NCBI RefSeq assembly: GCF_018383585.1
Contig: NZ_JAHAMK010000037.1
Span: forward strand, 1-40,241
Direction of reading: 5' to 3'
From: Microvirga sp. 3-52
Lineage (GTDB): Bacteria > Pseudomonadota > Alphaproteobacteria > Rhizobiales > Beijerinckiaceae
DNA length: 40,241 nt
This document shows positions 7,439 through 15,912 of this stretch, piece by piece. The notes under the pieces are model-generated. The model was not told the origin of the DNA and made no database searches. It was given only the letters and a program-made list of their open reading frames with translations. Each line of letters begins with the position of its first letter. The stretch's first letter is position 1. Both the position numbers and the translations under genes were made by a program.

Positions 7439-9016
7439 ATGGAAACGCGTGCAAACTACGCCTTGATCGGCCTCTTCACCCTGGCGGTGATCGCCGCTGC
7501 CTTCGGATTCGTCTACTGGTTCTCCGGCGGCGAGCGGGGACAGGCCCGCCAGAGCATCCGCATCGTGTTCTCAGGCTCGGTCTCGGGGCTCTCGCAAGGG
7601 TCGAGCGTATCCTTCAACGGCCTGCGTGTCGGCGATGTGACCGAGATCAGCCTGCTGCCCGAGGATCCACGTCGGGTCGTCGGCATCGTCCAGGTCGACG
7701 CCCGCACCCCGATCCGTTCCGATACCCGCGCCCGCCTGGAATACCAGGGCCTGACCGGCGTCGCGAATATCGGCCTCTCGGGCGGCGAGCCGAGCGCTCC
7801 GCCGCTCGTGGCTGGCCCGGGCCAGCCCATGCCGACGATTTTCGCCGACCGTTCCGACTTCCAGGACCTGATCGAGACGGCACGCAACATCGCCCGCCGG
7901 GCCGATGACGTGCTGGAGCGGGTCGGGCGGGTCGTGACCGACAATGAGGGTGCCATCAGCCGGACGATCCAGAACGTGGAGCGCTTCTCTCAGGCCTTGG
8001 GCGAGAACTCGGAAGGCATCGACCGCTTCCTGGCCCAGATCGGACAGGCCGCCGAGAAGGTCGGCCCTCTGGCTGAAAAGCTTGAGACGCTCGCAACCAA
8101 CGTCGACACGGTGGTCCGCGCAGTCGATCCGCAGCGCGTGACCCGAATCATTGAAAACGTCGAGGGTTTCTCCCAGTCCCTCGGCGAGAGCCGACAGGCC
8201 ATCACCGACACCCTGCGCAACGCGGACAGCCTCGTCGCCCGTCTCAACGAGACCGCTCCCAAGCTCGACAGCGCCGTGGGAGACATTTCGAACATCGCGA
8301 AGGCCATCGATCCGGCGAAGGTCGGGCGCACCGTCGACAAGGTCGAGGAGGTGGCAAACTCGGTCGATGGCCAGCGTGTCGCCCGGATCGTCGAGAATAC
8401 GGACAATTTCACGAGAGCGCTCGGGGAGAACCGCGAGGCGATCAACAATGCCCTTCGGGACGCCGCCAGTCTCATCGCTCGCCTCAACGAGACCGCACCC
8501 AAGCTGGACAACGCAGTCGGTGAGATCGCCGAACTCGCCCGTGCCATCGATCCTGCCAAGGTCGGCCGCACGGTCGAAAATATCGATACCTTTACCCAAA
8601 CCCTGAGCCAGCGAAGCCCGGATGTGGACAAGGCTATCCAGGAGGCACGCTCCATCACGGAGAAGCTGAACAAGTCGGCCGACCGAATCGACGGCGTTCT
8701 GGCGGGCGCCGAGAAGTTCCTGGGCTCGGCCTCCGGTGAATCCGGCAAGGGAGCCTTCGACGAAATCCGGGCCGCCGCCGTTTCCGTCCGGGAGCTTGCC
8801 AACGACCTCAACTCGAGGACCGAGGGCATCCAGGGCATTCTCGGCGGGGTCAACCGGTTCACAGAATCGGGCCTGCGGGAATACGAGGCCCTGGCCGTGG
8901 AAGGTCGCAGGACGCTGGGCGACATCAGCCGCGCGGTTCGGAGCATCGAACGTAATCCACAGCAGTTTCTTTTCGGTGGTCGTTCAAACCTCCCCGAGTA
9001 TAGTGGACGCCGCTAA
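7439..9016 (+). CDS. mlaD: MlaD-type MCE protein with long repetitive helical C-terminus
   Basis: 525 residues. An N-terminal membrane anchor (about residues 8-28) is followed by the MCE domain (about 36-120), which binds lipids as a periplasmic ring. The long remainder is predicted alpha-helical and contains an 80-residue unit repeated twice almost in full (DNA period exactly 240 bp, from 8123), plus a degenerate earlier copy. Conserved pieces of each unit are ARLNETAPKLD and AIDPAKVGRTV. The E. coli MlaD is only about 180 residues; long forms resemble PqiB/YebT or mycobacterial Mce proteins, in which the helical part builds a tunnel or needle. The start ATG at 7439 lies 8 bp after mlaF. Confidence 0.92.
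   Translation: METRANYALIGLFTLAVIAAAFGFVYWFSGGERGQARQSIRIVFSGSVSGLSQGSSVSFNGLRVGDVTEISLLPEDPRRVVGIVQVDARTPIRSDTRARLEYQGLTGVANIGLSGGEPSAPPLVAGPGQPMPTIFADRSDFQDLIETARNIARRADDVLERVGRVVTDNEGAISRTIQNVERFSQALGENSEGIDRFLAQIGQAAEKVGPLAEKLETLATNVDTVVRAVDPQRVTRIIENVEGFSQSLGESRQAITDTLRNADSLVARLNETAPKLDSAVGDISNIAKAIDPAKVGRTVDKVEEVANSVDGQRVARIVENTDNFTRALGENREAINNALRDAASLIARLNETAPKLDNAVGEIAELARAIDPAKVGRTVENIDTFTQTLSQRSPDVDKAIQEARSITEKLNKSADRIDGVLAGAEKFLGSASGESGKGAFDEIRAAAVSVRELANDLNSRTEGIQGILGGVNRFTESGLREYEALAVEGRRTLGDISRAVRSIERNPQQFLFGGRSNLPEYSGRR
8123..8602 (+). repeat. In-frame 240-bp tandem duplication inside the MCE gene
   Basis: Two units, 8123-8362 and 8363-8602, encode VDPQRVTRIIENVEGFSQSL... and VDGQRVARIVENTDNFTRAL... 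respectively, with matching positions throughout. The copies differ at many third positions, so the duplication is old. A weaker third unit lies just before (about 7963-8122). Confidence 0.85.
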
Positions 9017-9025
9017 GTAAACAGT

Positions 9026-9697
9026 ATGCGTGGATCCCCCGTGTTTACCCCCTCGACTGATCGAGCCTGCCTGCTCCGGCACCTTGCCCCGGTGCTGGTT
9101 CTGGCTGCCCTGACCGGCGCCTGCTCGTCGGGACCGGCGCCGGCAACCTTTGATCTCTCGGCACCCACGTCCCGCATTCGGGGAGCAGCAGGCGTTCAGG
9201 TCCTGGTCAACGAGCCTGCGGCCCTGCAGGCGCTCTCGACGCAGCAGATCCTAGTGAAGGATGCCAGCGGGTCCGTGTCGTTCATCGGAGGAGGGCAGTG
9301 GGCCGACAACCTGCCGCGCCTGATCCAGACCCGCCTGATCAACACGTTCGAGAATGCCTCGCAGCTCCGGGGCGTCTCGAGGCCGAGCAGCGGTGCCGTG
9401 GCCGACGTCCAGCTCATCTCCGAGCTGCGCCGGTTCGAGATTGCGACGCCCGACAATCAGGCGGTTGCCGAGATCTCCGTGAAGATCGTCAGTGATCAGA
9501 ACGGCCGCATCGTGAATGGCCGCATCTTCCGCGCCAGCGTTCCGGCCAGTGCCGTGGACGCACCGAATGCCGCCCGCGCCCTCGATGAGGCCCTGTCCGT
9601 CGTCATGCTCGAAATCGTGCGCTGGGTGAGCGGAAGCCCGCTGCCGCGGCGGGAAGACCCGAGCACCGCAATGGGCGAGTCGCAGCCGCCGGCTTGA
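9026..9697 (+). CDS. ABC-type transport auxiliary lipoprotein (PqiC/LbcA-like)
   Basis: 223 residues. A lipoprotein signal ends in the lipobox LTGAC, with Cys33 as the modified residue, followed by SSGPAPATFDL. The FDLSAP opening and the later TRLINTFENA and DVQLISELRRFEI segments match the auxiliary lipoproteins that accompany MCE transporters (PqiC/YmbA type). It would sit in the periplasm, probably on the outer membrane, at the far end of the MlaD tunnel. It is the last gene of the mla-like operon, 9 bp after mlaD, with a terminator 43 bp after its stop. Confidence 0.85.
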   Translation: MRGSPVFTPSTDRACLLRHLAPVLVLAALTGACSSGPAPATFDLSAPTSRIRGAAGVQVLVNEPAALQALSTQQILVKDASGSVSFIGGGQWADNLPRLIQTRLINTFENASQLRGVSRPSSGAVADVQLISELRRFEIATPDNQAVAEISVKIVSDQNGRIVNGRIFRASVPASAVDAPNAARALDEALSVVMLEIVRWVSGSPLPRREDPSTAMGESQPPA

Positions 9698-9739
9698 GGG
9701 CCCGTCATTTCAGTTCATAGAACGCGACAGAACCGCAAT

Positions 9740-9764
9740 GCCCGGATTTGTACCGGGCTTTTTT
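9740..9764 (+). terminator. Rho-independent terminator of the mla-like operon
   Basis: GCCCGG, 7-nt loop, CCGGGC, followed directly by six T residues. It lies 43 bp after the lipoprotein stop. Confidence 0.85.
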
Positions 9765-9787
9765 GTACCCGCTCCATGTTTGGCATT

Positions 9788-9830
9788 GTCATCCCAGGGC
9801 AGCTCGGAAGATCCGAGCCTGGAATCCATG
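9788..9830. repeat. Short dispersed palindromic repeat (family 3, GTCATCCC type)
   Basis: GTCATCCCAGGGCAGCTCGG is followed by CGAGCCTGGAATCC, forming an imperfect hairpin. The wording resembles the common rhizobial GTC(A/G)TCCCGG...GATCCGG repeat, also seen at 33622-33723. The space 9698-10005 between the lipoprotein and the convergent large gene holds this, two terminators and no gene. Confidence 0.45.
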
Positions 9831-9950
9831 ACCGCTCCTGCGTGACAGAATTAGGCGCAACGGGCGGAGCGCCCTCTTTGGGCACATCATATTGACGGCT
9901 GCCAGGCTCTCGCTGACGCTCGCTCCGGAACGACAGATGAGCCCCAAAAC

Positions 9951-9978
9951 GAAAACGCGGCCTAGAGGCCGCGTTTTC
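9951..9978 (-). terminator. Terminator of the GPR-like gene
   Basis: A perfect 12-bp stem, GAAAACGCGGCC and GGCCGCGTTTTC, around a TAGA loop. Read on the minus strand it comes 28 nt after the stop at 10006, with the U run inside the 3' arm, and is followed by another GTTTTGG. It could work in both directions. Confidence 0.75.
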
Positions 9979-10005
9979 TACATTCAGCTCGGGGCGTTAT
10001 CCGGT

Positions 10006-13000
10006 TCAATCGAATCGGCCGCTCGCGTGAGCCAGCATGGTGTAGACCTTGCCGGTCTCGGACGTGAGGTAGGTCTTCGTCAGCATGGAGTCGCGATCGT
10101 CGCGCGAGACCTCCGAGAGCAGGCGCTCGAACTCCTCCACATAGCGGTCCACCGTCTGCCGGAACTCCCCGTCGCGGCGGTACTTGCGGCTGATCTCGTC
10201 GAAGGTCTGCTGACCCTGCAGCGTATAGAGGCGACGGGTGAATACGTTGCTCTCGCCGCGGCGGTAGCGGTCCCACAGCTCGACAGCCGCCTCGTGATCG
10301 ATCATGCGCGCAATGTCGACCGAGATCGAATCCAGGGATTCGAGGCTGTTCGTGCGGGTGCGATCGGCGCGGGCCGGCGTGCGGGCGGGCTCCTCGACGT
10401 CGTCGCGGGAGGCCCGGTTGAGGAGATCCGACAGCCAGCCGCCACGGGCGCCTGCATCGCGGGCTGGGGTCTCTTCCCGGCGCGAAGCCGGTCGCTCAGC
10501 CGTGGGCGGAGCCTGACGAGCCGGCGCGGGAGCCGGTGCCGGTGTGGGAGCAGGGGCCGGCTTGGGCTCCACCTGGCGGGCGACCGTCGGAGCCGGGGCA
10601 GGCGCGGGAGCCGGAGTCTGCGCGATCCTCTGCTCGACCGCAGCCGCGACGGCCGCCATGGTGGCGGCAACCGGCGTTTCGTTGACCGCAGCCTTGCGCG
10701 GCTGGGCGGCCGGAGCGGCATCGACCAGACGGTTGGAGCGGGATACCAGAGCGGACAACTCGTTGAGAGCCTTGATCTGGTCGGCGACGACGCGGCGCAT
10801 ATTGGCGCTCGCCTCCTGGGTCTCCTGCGGCAGTTCCACGACGCCGCGGCGGAGTTCCGCCCGGGTCGACTCCAGCTCGCGCTGGATCTGGCCGGTCATG
10901 CCGCGCAGTTCGCCCATGGTGTCGCGGAACTTCGCGGTGGCGTTGCTCAGCGCTTCCGTCATCTCCGCGGCCGCCTGCTCATAGCTGGTGCGCAGGGCGG
11001 CTGCCGTACGCACGCTTTCCTCGCCGGTGGTCGCGCGGATGCGCTCGAACTGCTCGCCGATGGCGTTCGTGGTGGTCTCCGCGGCCGCGGCGAGGACCGA
11101 GCCGAGCTGGCGCGCCTTGGCGTCGGCGCTTTCGAGCGAGCCTTCGAGCAGGGTCGTGAAGGAACGCGTGACGGATTCCAGATCCTGCGAACGATCGTTG
11201 ATGCGGCTGAGAAGCTCGTCCAAGGCCTGCTGGCGGCCGGACAGGGCCTCGCTCATGCGAGCCTCGACACGCTCCAGAGCGGTTGTTGCCTCGGTGAGGG
11301 TGCGCATCTGTTCGCCGGTGGTGTCGGTGAGCGCGCGACCGCGCTCTTCGAGGCTCTGGGCCAGCTCCAGTGCCTGCTGGATCGCTCCTGAGGACACGCT
11401 GCGCAGCGCTTCGACCTGATCGGCCACCTGATCGGAGGCGCGGCCGGTCTGGCTGGCGATTTCCGAGAGGAGCGATTCGATGTGCTGGACCCGGCCGGCC
11501 AGTCCGTCCTCGACGGCCCCGAGATTGCTGCTGGCGGTAGCCGCGACCTGCTGAAGCAGACGATTTCCGTCCTGCAGGCGGCCGAGGACCTCGGTGAGTT
11601 CGCCCCGCAGGCGCTCATTGGCGCCCGTGAGGGTTTCAACGGTCTGCTGCGTGCCTTCGTCGATGGCGCTGCGCATGGCCTCCGTCGACTGCATGTAGGA
11701 AGCGGTCAGCTCCATCGTGCGCTCCTGGAGAGAGGAGAGCAGGGTGCCGCTGCGCTCTTCGAGGTCGCGCAGCGTCGTGTCGCTGATGGCAGCGACTTCG
11801 CGGCCGATGATGTCGCCACGGTTGCCGAGGCTCTCGACGAGGGACGCGCCTTGCGTGTCGAAGATCGAGCGGATTTCGCCGATGCGGCTGGTGAGCGACC
11901 CGAGAACGGCCTGGCCGCGCTCGTCGATGGTTTCGGCAACGCCGCTGAGACGGTTGACGACCCGGTCTTCGAGCATCGTCACGCTCTGGTTGAGAGCATT
12001 GGCAATCTCTTCCGCGCGGCTTCCCAGGGTCTGGTTGATCTCGAAAGCGCGGGTGCCCAGGGTTTCCGTGATCTCGTCGGCGCGACTGCCGAGGACCTCG
12101 TTGATCGAGGCAATGCGGCTGTCCAGCGACTCGCCGATCTGCTCGGCCCTGGAGGTCAGGGTGTCGGCAATCGCATTGGTCTTGGCGGTAATCGCCTGGT
12201 TGATCTCGTCGACGCGAGCCTGAAGTCCGGTCGCCACGTCGCGTCCGCCTTCGGCCATGACGCGGGCCATCTCGCCGGTGCGGATGACGAGAGCCTCGTT
12301 GAGGGCAGTGGACCGGGCACCGAGAACGCTGTCGACACGCTCGACGATGGTGTCGAAGTTGACCGCGATTTCCGAGGTGCGGCGCGAGGCGTGCTCCTCG
12401 AGAGCGGCGAGCTGGGTCTCGATGGCGGTGGTCGCCTCGCGGGCCCGCTCAGCGAAGGTCTCGGCCACGGTGCGTCCCTGCACGGTGATGAGACGGTCCA
12501 TCTCCTCGAAGCGGCCGCTGATCGTCTCGGTCAGGCTGCCCACGTCACGGGACATGCGCTCGGCCATCTCGCCGCCGCGGGCCATGACGCCCTCGAATGC
12601 CGTGAGGCGCGAGCCGAGAGTCTCTTCCATCTCGCGGGTGCGGGTATCGACCGTCGTGGAAAGGGTCTCGGCGGTCCGGTTGAGCACTTCGTTGACGCGC
12701 GATCCCTGGGCCGCGATGGCGAGAACGATGTCCTTGGCTGTGGTCGCGAGACGGGTCTGCGCTTCGTCGGAATGGAGGGAGAGTGTCTGCGAGAATTCCT
12801 GGCCGCGCGTTTCGAAGGCTGTGCGGAAGTCCTCCACCTGAGTGCCGATGAGCAGCGAGACGCGCTCGCCGGCCTGGGCGAGGCTGGTCTCCAGCGCCTG
12901 GCCCTGGACGGTGACGGATTCGCTGACGCGCTGGCTGGCCGTTTCCAGGCGGGTCGCTAGATCCTCGACACGGTTGCCGATGGATTCGTCAGCGAGGCGC

Positions 13001-14619
13001 ACGGCGCTCTCGAGCTGTCCGCGCACTTCGACGCCGCGCTCGTCGATCTCGCGGGCGACGTCGGCCGCCGTCGCTGCCAGGCGCTCGCGGAATTCGTTGC
13101 CGCGCAGGACGATTTCGTCGACGACGCCGGTCCCGGTGGTGGCGAGCTGTTCGCGCACCTGCAGGCCGCGGCTCACGATCTCTTCGCTCACGGTGGAGCC
13201 TGCAGCCGCAATCTGATCGCGCATCTCCGCGGTGCGGGCCGAGATGTCGTCCGCAATCACGCCGCCGGTGGCCGCCAGCTTCTCGGTGATTTCGCTGCCG
13301 CGCTGCGCGAAGCTGTCTTCCAGGGTGCGGGCCGTCTGCTCGAAGGCCTCGCGGACATCGTTGCCCTGCTGGGCGAGGGCATCAATCACGCCGCGGCCGG
13401 TTTCCGCAAGCGTGCGGGTGACCTGGCTTGCGCCCTCCTGCAGGTGGCGGGTCAGGAGGTCGCCGGTGCGCTCGAAGGCGCCGGTGATGTCCTGCGCCTT
13501 GCTCTCGAGCGCGCCCGTGATGACGGTGGCCACCTCCGCAATGCCGTTCTTTATCTCTTCGCTGGAGCCCGAGAGACGTTCCACCAGCTCGACGCCGCGG
13601 CCTGCCATTTCCTCGACGACGCGCTCGCCGGCGCGGCCGAGGGCCTGGGTGATGTGATCGCCCTGCTGCTCAAGGGATGCGGTGACCTTGTCGCCTGCGC
13701 CGCTGACCGCGCTGACGACGCGCTCACTGGCACCGTCGAGATCCTGGATCAGGGTCTGGTGCACGCCGGTGATGGAGCCGCGCACGCGCTCAGCGTTCGA
13801 CACGATGGCCTCGCGCTGCGCCACCAGTTCGTCGATGAGCGAGCGGATGCGGATCTCGTTGTCGGAATAGGCGCGCTCCAATGTGGAGATCTCGCTGCGC
13901 ACCAGGGTCTCGAGCTCGCCGGCACGGGCCAGCGCCCGCTCGACGCCATCGCCGACAGCTGCCACTTCCCGACGCACGGCCTGCGAGACGGAGAGGACGG
14001 CATCGGTGGAGAAGTTTTCGGGCTGAGCCAGACGCATGGCGACTTCGCCGACCGCGCGCGCCACCATCTTCATCTCCTGCGAGCGGACCGTGAGCATCGC
14101 GGCGATGAAGAACAGGAAAACGGGTGCCACAAGCCCGACGGCGCCGAGTGCCAGCTGCGAGGTCGAGAAGGTGGCGAGCAATTGCTCGGGGGTCGTGATG
14201 CCCTGGGCATAGACCAGGGCGCCGACACCGCCGAGCCAGAGCAGGGAGGCGAGGGTCGCGATCACGTAGGGACGGGGGGAGGAGCGAACCTGAAGGGCCT
14301 GCAGCATCACGCCCACGTTCTGGCGGTCATCGTTGGCGACGGCGTTCCGGTCGGGGGCGATGAAGCCGGAGCGGGTCATGTCGTCGAGCCTGGGGTCGTG
14401 GTCGTCTGCCTGGGCGGACAGGGAATCGGAGCCGAGGCCGAAAGGACCCTTGGTGAAGTCGTGATCGTCGATATCCGGCAGCTTGGGCTCTTCGTAAGGC
14501 TTGCTGCCCGAGCGCTCCGGGGTGTGGATCACGAATGTTTCGTCAAGGTTGAGTGCCTGCTCGACAGCCGACAAGGCTGCCTCGGCCGGGTCCTTCATCT
14601 TCTTGTTCTCGGTCGCCAT
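10006..14619 (-). CDS. Giant membrane-anchored coiled-coil protein, GPR/RgsE-like polar growth factor
   Basis: 1537 residues. Residues 1-115 are acidic and cytosolic. Two membrane segments lie at about 118-138 and 155-177. Then come roughly 1100 residues of apolipoprotein-like helical repeats with recurring pieces such as RGxEVRxQL, ASERVSE and SRADEITETLGTRA. A Pro/Ala-rich linker (about 1330-1440) leads to a compact C-terminal domain (about 1465-1537, with HEAAVELWDRYRRGE). This order matches the growth pole ring protein GPR of Agrobacterium (about 2100 residues) and RgsE of Sinorhizobium, needed for unipolar growth and rod shape. The assignment is from architecture and recalled family features, not alignment. 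The frame is open to 14730, but the ATG at 14619 follows GAGGGCGG. Transcribed alone, with a stem-loop in its leader. Confidence 0.75.
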   Translation of the reverse strand: MATENKKMKDPAEAALSAVEQALNLDETFVIHTPERSGSKPYEEPKLPDIDDHDFTKGPFGLGSDSLSAQADDHDPRLDDMTRSGFIAPDRNAVANDDRQNVGVMLQALQVRSSPRPYVIATLASLLWLGGVGALVYAQGITTPEQLLATFSTSQLALGAVGLVAPVFLFFIAAMLTVRSQEMKMVARAVGEVAMRLAQPENFSTDAVLSVSQAVRREVAAVGDGVERALARAGELETLVRSEISTLERAYSDNEIRIRSLIDELVAQREAIVSNAERVRGSITGVHQTLIQDLDGASERVVSAVSGAGDKVTASLEQQGDHITQALGRAGERVVEEMAGRGVELVERLSGSSEEIKNGIAEVATVITGALESKAQDITGAFERTGDLLTRHLQEGASQVTRTLAETGRGVIDALAQQGNDVREAFEQTARTLEDSFAQRGSEITEKLAATGGVIADDISARTAEMRDQIAAAGSTVSEEIVSRGLQVREQLATTGTGVVDEIVLRGNEFRERLAATAADVAREIDERGVEVRGQLESAVRLADESIGNRVEDLATRLETASQRVSESVTVQGQALETSLAQAGERVSLLIGTQVEDFRTAFETRGQEFSQTLSLHSDEAQTRLATTAKDIVLAIAAQGSRVNEVLNRTAETLSTTVDTRTREMEETLGSRLTAFEGVMARGGEMAERMSRDVGSLTETISGRFEEMDRLITVQGRTVAETFAERAREATTAIETQLAALEEHASRRTSEIAVNFDTIVERVDSVLGARSTALNEALVIRTGEMARVMAEGGRDVATGLQARVDEINQAITAKTNAIADTLTSRAEQIGESLDSRIASINEVLGSRADEITETLGTRAFEINQTLGSRAEEIANALNQSVTMLEDRVVNRLSGVAETIDERGQAVLGSLTSRIGEIRSIFDTQGASLVESLGNRGDIIGREVAAISDTTLRDLEERSGTLLSSLQERTMELTASYMQSTEAMRSAIDEGTQQTVETLTGANERLRGELTEVLGRLQDGNRLLQQVAATASSNLGAVEDGLAGRVQHIESLLSEIASQTGRASDQVADQVEALRSVSSGAIQQALELAQSLEERGRALTDTTGEQMRTLTEATTALERVEARMSEALSGRQQALDELLSRINDRSQDLESVTRSFTTLLEGSLESADAKARQLGSVLAAAAETTTNAIGEQFERIRATTGEESVRTAAALRTSYEQAAAEMTEALSNATAKFRDTMGELRGMTGQIQRELESTRAELRRGVVELPQETQEASANMRRVVADQIKALNELSALVSRSNRLVDAAPAAQPRKAAVNETPVAATMAAVAAAVEQRIAQTPAPAPAPAPTVARQVEPKPAPAPTPAPAPAPARQAPPTAERPASRREETPARDAGARGGWLSDLLNRASRDDVEEPARTPARADRTRTNSLESLDSISVDIARMIDHEAAVELWDRYRRGESNVFTRRLYTLQGQQTFDEISRKYRRDGEFRQTVDRYVEEFERLLSEVSRDDRDSMLTKTYLTSETGKVYTMLAHASGRFD

Positions 14620-14647
14620 GATCCGCCCTCGTGACGCAACTGATGAT

Positions 14648-14699
14648 GGTTGAAGCCGCCTCATTGTCTGAAAAACGAGGTGAATGCATGGCTTCAACC
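14648..14699 (-). promoter_or_regulatory. Long stem-loop in the 5' leader of the GPR-like gene
   Basis: GGTTGAAGCC (14648-14657) and GGCTTCAACC (14690-14699) are a perfect 10-bp inverted repeat around 32 nt, with a nested CCTC/GAGG pair inside. It ends 28 nt before the ATG at 14619. It could be an RNA hairpin that affects translation, or a site for a dimeric regulator. A 12-bp palindrome, ACGGGGCCCCGT, lies just upstream at 14703-14714. Confidence 0.5.
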
Positions 14700-14812
14700 G
14701 GTACGGGGCCCCGTTCAAGGGTTTCCGCACGGTAATCTGTTATTTACCAAGCAAGTCTAGCGGCCGATCTGAAACAAGGAAACCCGATGTCCCCTGTCAT
14801 TTATGAACGTCG

Positions 14813-14828
14813 TTAACGGCTTAGTAAC
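14813..14828 (+). promoter_or_regulatory. CtrA-box-like site between the GPR-like gene and the ferredoxin gene
   Basis: TTAA-CGGCTTA-GTAAC matches the CtrA consensus TTAA-N7-TTAAC at all but one position. It lies 194 bp upstream of the GPR-like start and 108 bp upstream of the ferredoxin start. Confidence 0.35.
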
Positions 14829-14935
14829 CTGCTCTACCGGGAAAAATTGCGGCGAAAAGACGGCAGGTTTTGTATGCGTCTCTCGTCTTCCGGCGCAGTC
14901 TGTCATAAGTATGCGCCGACAAGCAGAGGTCCGCA

Positions 14936-15256
14936 ATGATCAATATTACGTTCATCGATGCCGAAGGCACGGCTCGCACCGTCGAGGCGGAGGAGGGCGC
15001 GACGGTCATGGAAACTGCCATCCGTAACGGCATCCCGGGTATCGAGGCGGAATGCGGTGGCGCCTGTTCCTGCGCGACCTGTCACGTCTACGTCGCGGAA
15101 GAATGGGAAGCCACGACGGGCCAGCCTCAGCCCATGGAGGAGGACATGCTCGACTTCGCCTATGACGTGCGCCCGAATTCGCGGCTCTCGTGCCAGATCC
15201 GCGTCAGGCCTGAACTCGACGGACTCGTCGTTCATACCCCCATCCGTCAAGGTTAA
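14936..15256 (+). CDS. 2Fe-2S ferredoxin, adrenodoxin type
   Basis: 106 residues, full length for the family. Cluster ligands are Cys40, Cys46, Cys49 (ECGGACSCATC) and Cys86 (RLSCQI). The spacing is that of vertebrate-type (adrenodoxin/putidaredoxin/FdxB) ferredoxins, which pass electrons to cytochromes P450 or to Fe-S cluster assembly. No P450, reductase or isc gene is adjacent, so the partner is unknown. It is divergent from the GPR-like gene across a 316-bp gap, and a palindromic repeat follows its stop. Confidence 0.93.
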   Translation: MINITFIDAEGTARTVEAEEGATVMETAIRNGIPGIEAECGGACSCATCHVYVAEEWEATTGQPQPMEEDMLDFAYDVRPNSRLSCQIRVRPELDGLVVHTPIRQG

Positions 15257-15297
15257 GGCTTGCCCGACCGCGGGGAGGAAGCTTTCGTCGTCATGCC

Positions 15298-15339
15298 GCA
15301 TTTTTCATGGTGATCCGGATCCGCTTCGCCGAAAAATGC
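15298..15339. repeat. Dispersed palindromic repeat, family 2 (GCATTTTTC...GAAAAATGC)
   Basis: Perfect 9-bp arms GCATTTTTC and GAAAAATGC enclose GATCCGGATC and CTTCGCC. Related elements, with a GTGG-N-(T/C)CCGGTTT core, lie at 21333-21377 and 22785-22816. Such repeats are common in rhizobial genomes. Confidence 0.65.
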
Positions 15340-15358
15340 CCTGTCTGGAGATACGCTC

Positions 15359-15784
15359 ATGTTCAAGACGATCTTGGTGCCCGTCGATCTCGGTGAGGTG
15401 GAGACGGCGCAACCCGCCATCGACAAGGCGGTGGAACTCGCCAAAACCTCGGGAGGCTCTCTGCGCCTGATCTATGTGCGCGCCGTCGTGCCGGTCACCT
15501 ACATGGAGTTCATGCCGCCGACCTTCGACGAGGAGCAGCAGGGCGAGGCGGACAGGAGGCTGGCCGAGCTGGCCGCCAAGGTGCAACTTCCCGCCGAGCG
15601 TGTCTCCGCAGTGGTCCGGCTCGGTTCGGTCTACAACGAGGTGCTGGACGAGGCCGAAAAAACCGGCGCCGATCTCGTCGTCATCGGTTCCCACCGGCCG
15701 ACCATGGCAACCTATCTGCTCGGCTCCAACGCCTCCACCATCGTGCGCCACGCCAAGTGCTCGGTGCTGGTGGTGCGGGCTTGA
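15359..15784 (+). CDS. Universal stress protein, UspA family
   Basis: 141 residues, a single Usp domain. It starts FKTILVPVDLGE (first strand with the conserved Asp) and ends with the ATP-binding region GSHRPTMATYLLGSNAS followed by VVRHAKCSVLVVRA, so it probably binds nucleotide. Such proteins help survival under starvation or stress, often as dimers. GGAG precedes the ATG. It follows the ferredoxin gene by 102 bp, with a repeat in between, so it may have its own promoter. Confidence 0.93.
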   Translation: MFKTILVPVDLGEVETAQPAIDKAVELAKTSGGSLRLIYVRAVVPVTYMEFMPPTFDEEQQGEADRRLAELAAKVQLPAERVSAVVRLGSVYNEVLDEAEKTGADLVVIGSHRPTMATYLLGSNASTIVRHAKCSVLVVRA

Positions 15785-15800
15785 GCTTCACTCCTTTCCC

Positions 15801-15890
15801 GTCATGACCGGGCTCGTCCCGGTCATGTCGATACCGAGAAGCGCCGCGCCTCGTTCAATCGGGGCCACCGGCACGAAGGCGGTGATGACG
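15801..15890. repeat. Dispersed composite palindromic repeat, family 1, copy 2
   Basis: GTCATGACCGGG CTCGT CCCGGTCATG, central GCGCCGC, then CACCGGCACGAAGGCGGTGA. It fills the gap between the convergent stress protein and membrane protein genes, where it could also act as a transcription stop. Confidence 0.75.
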
Positions 15891-15912
15891 AGGATCACCG
15901 GAATGCCAATCC

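Noticed and set aside
9892..14634. Many long plus-strand open frames opposite the GPR-like gene (for example 9892-11391, 11482-12960 and 13444-14634)
   Set aside because: They are mirror frames of a GC-rich, repeat-rich coiled-coil gene, full of Arg, Gly, Asp and Val runs, and match no family. The minus-strand gene has membrane segments, regular heptads and a good start.
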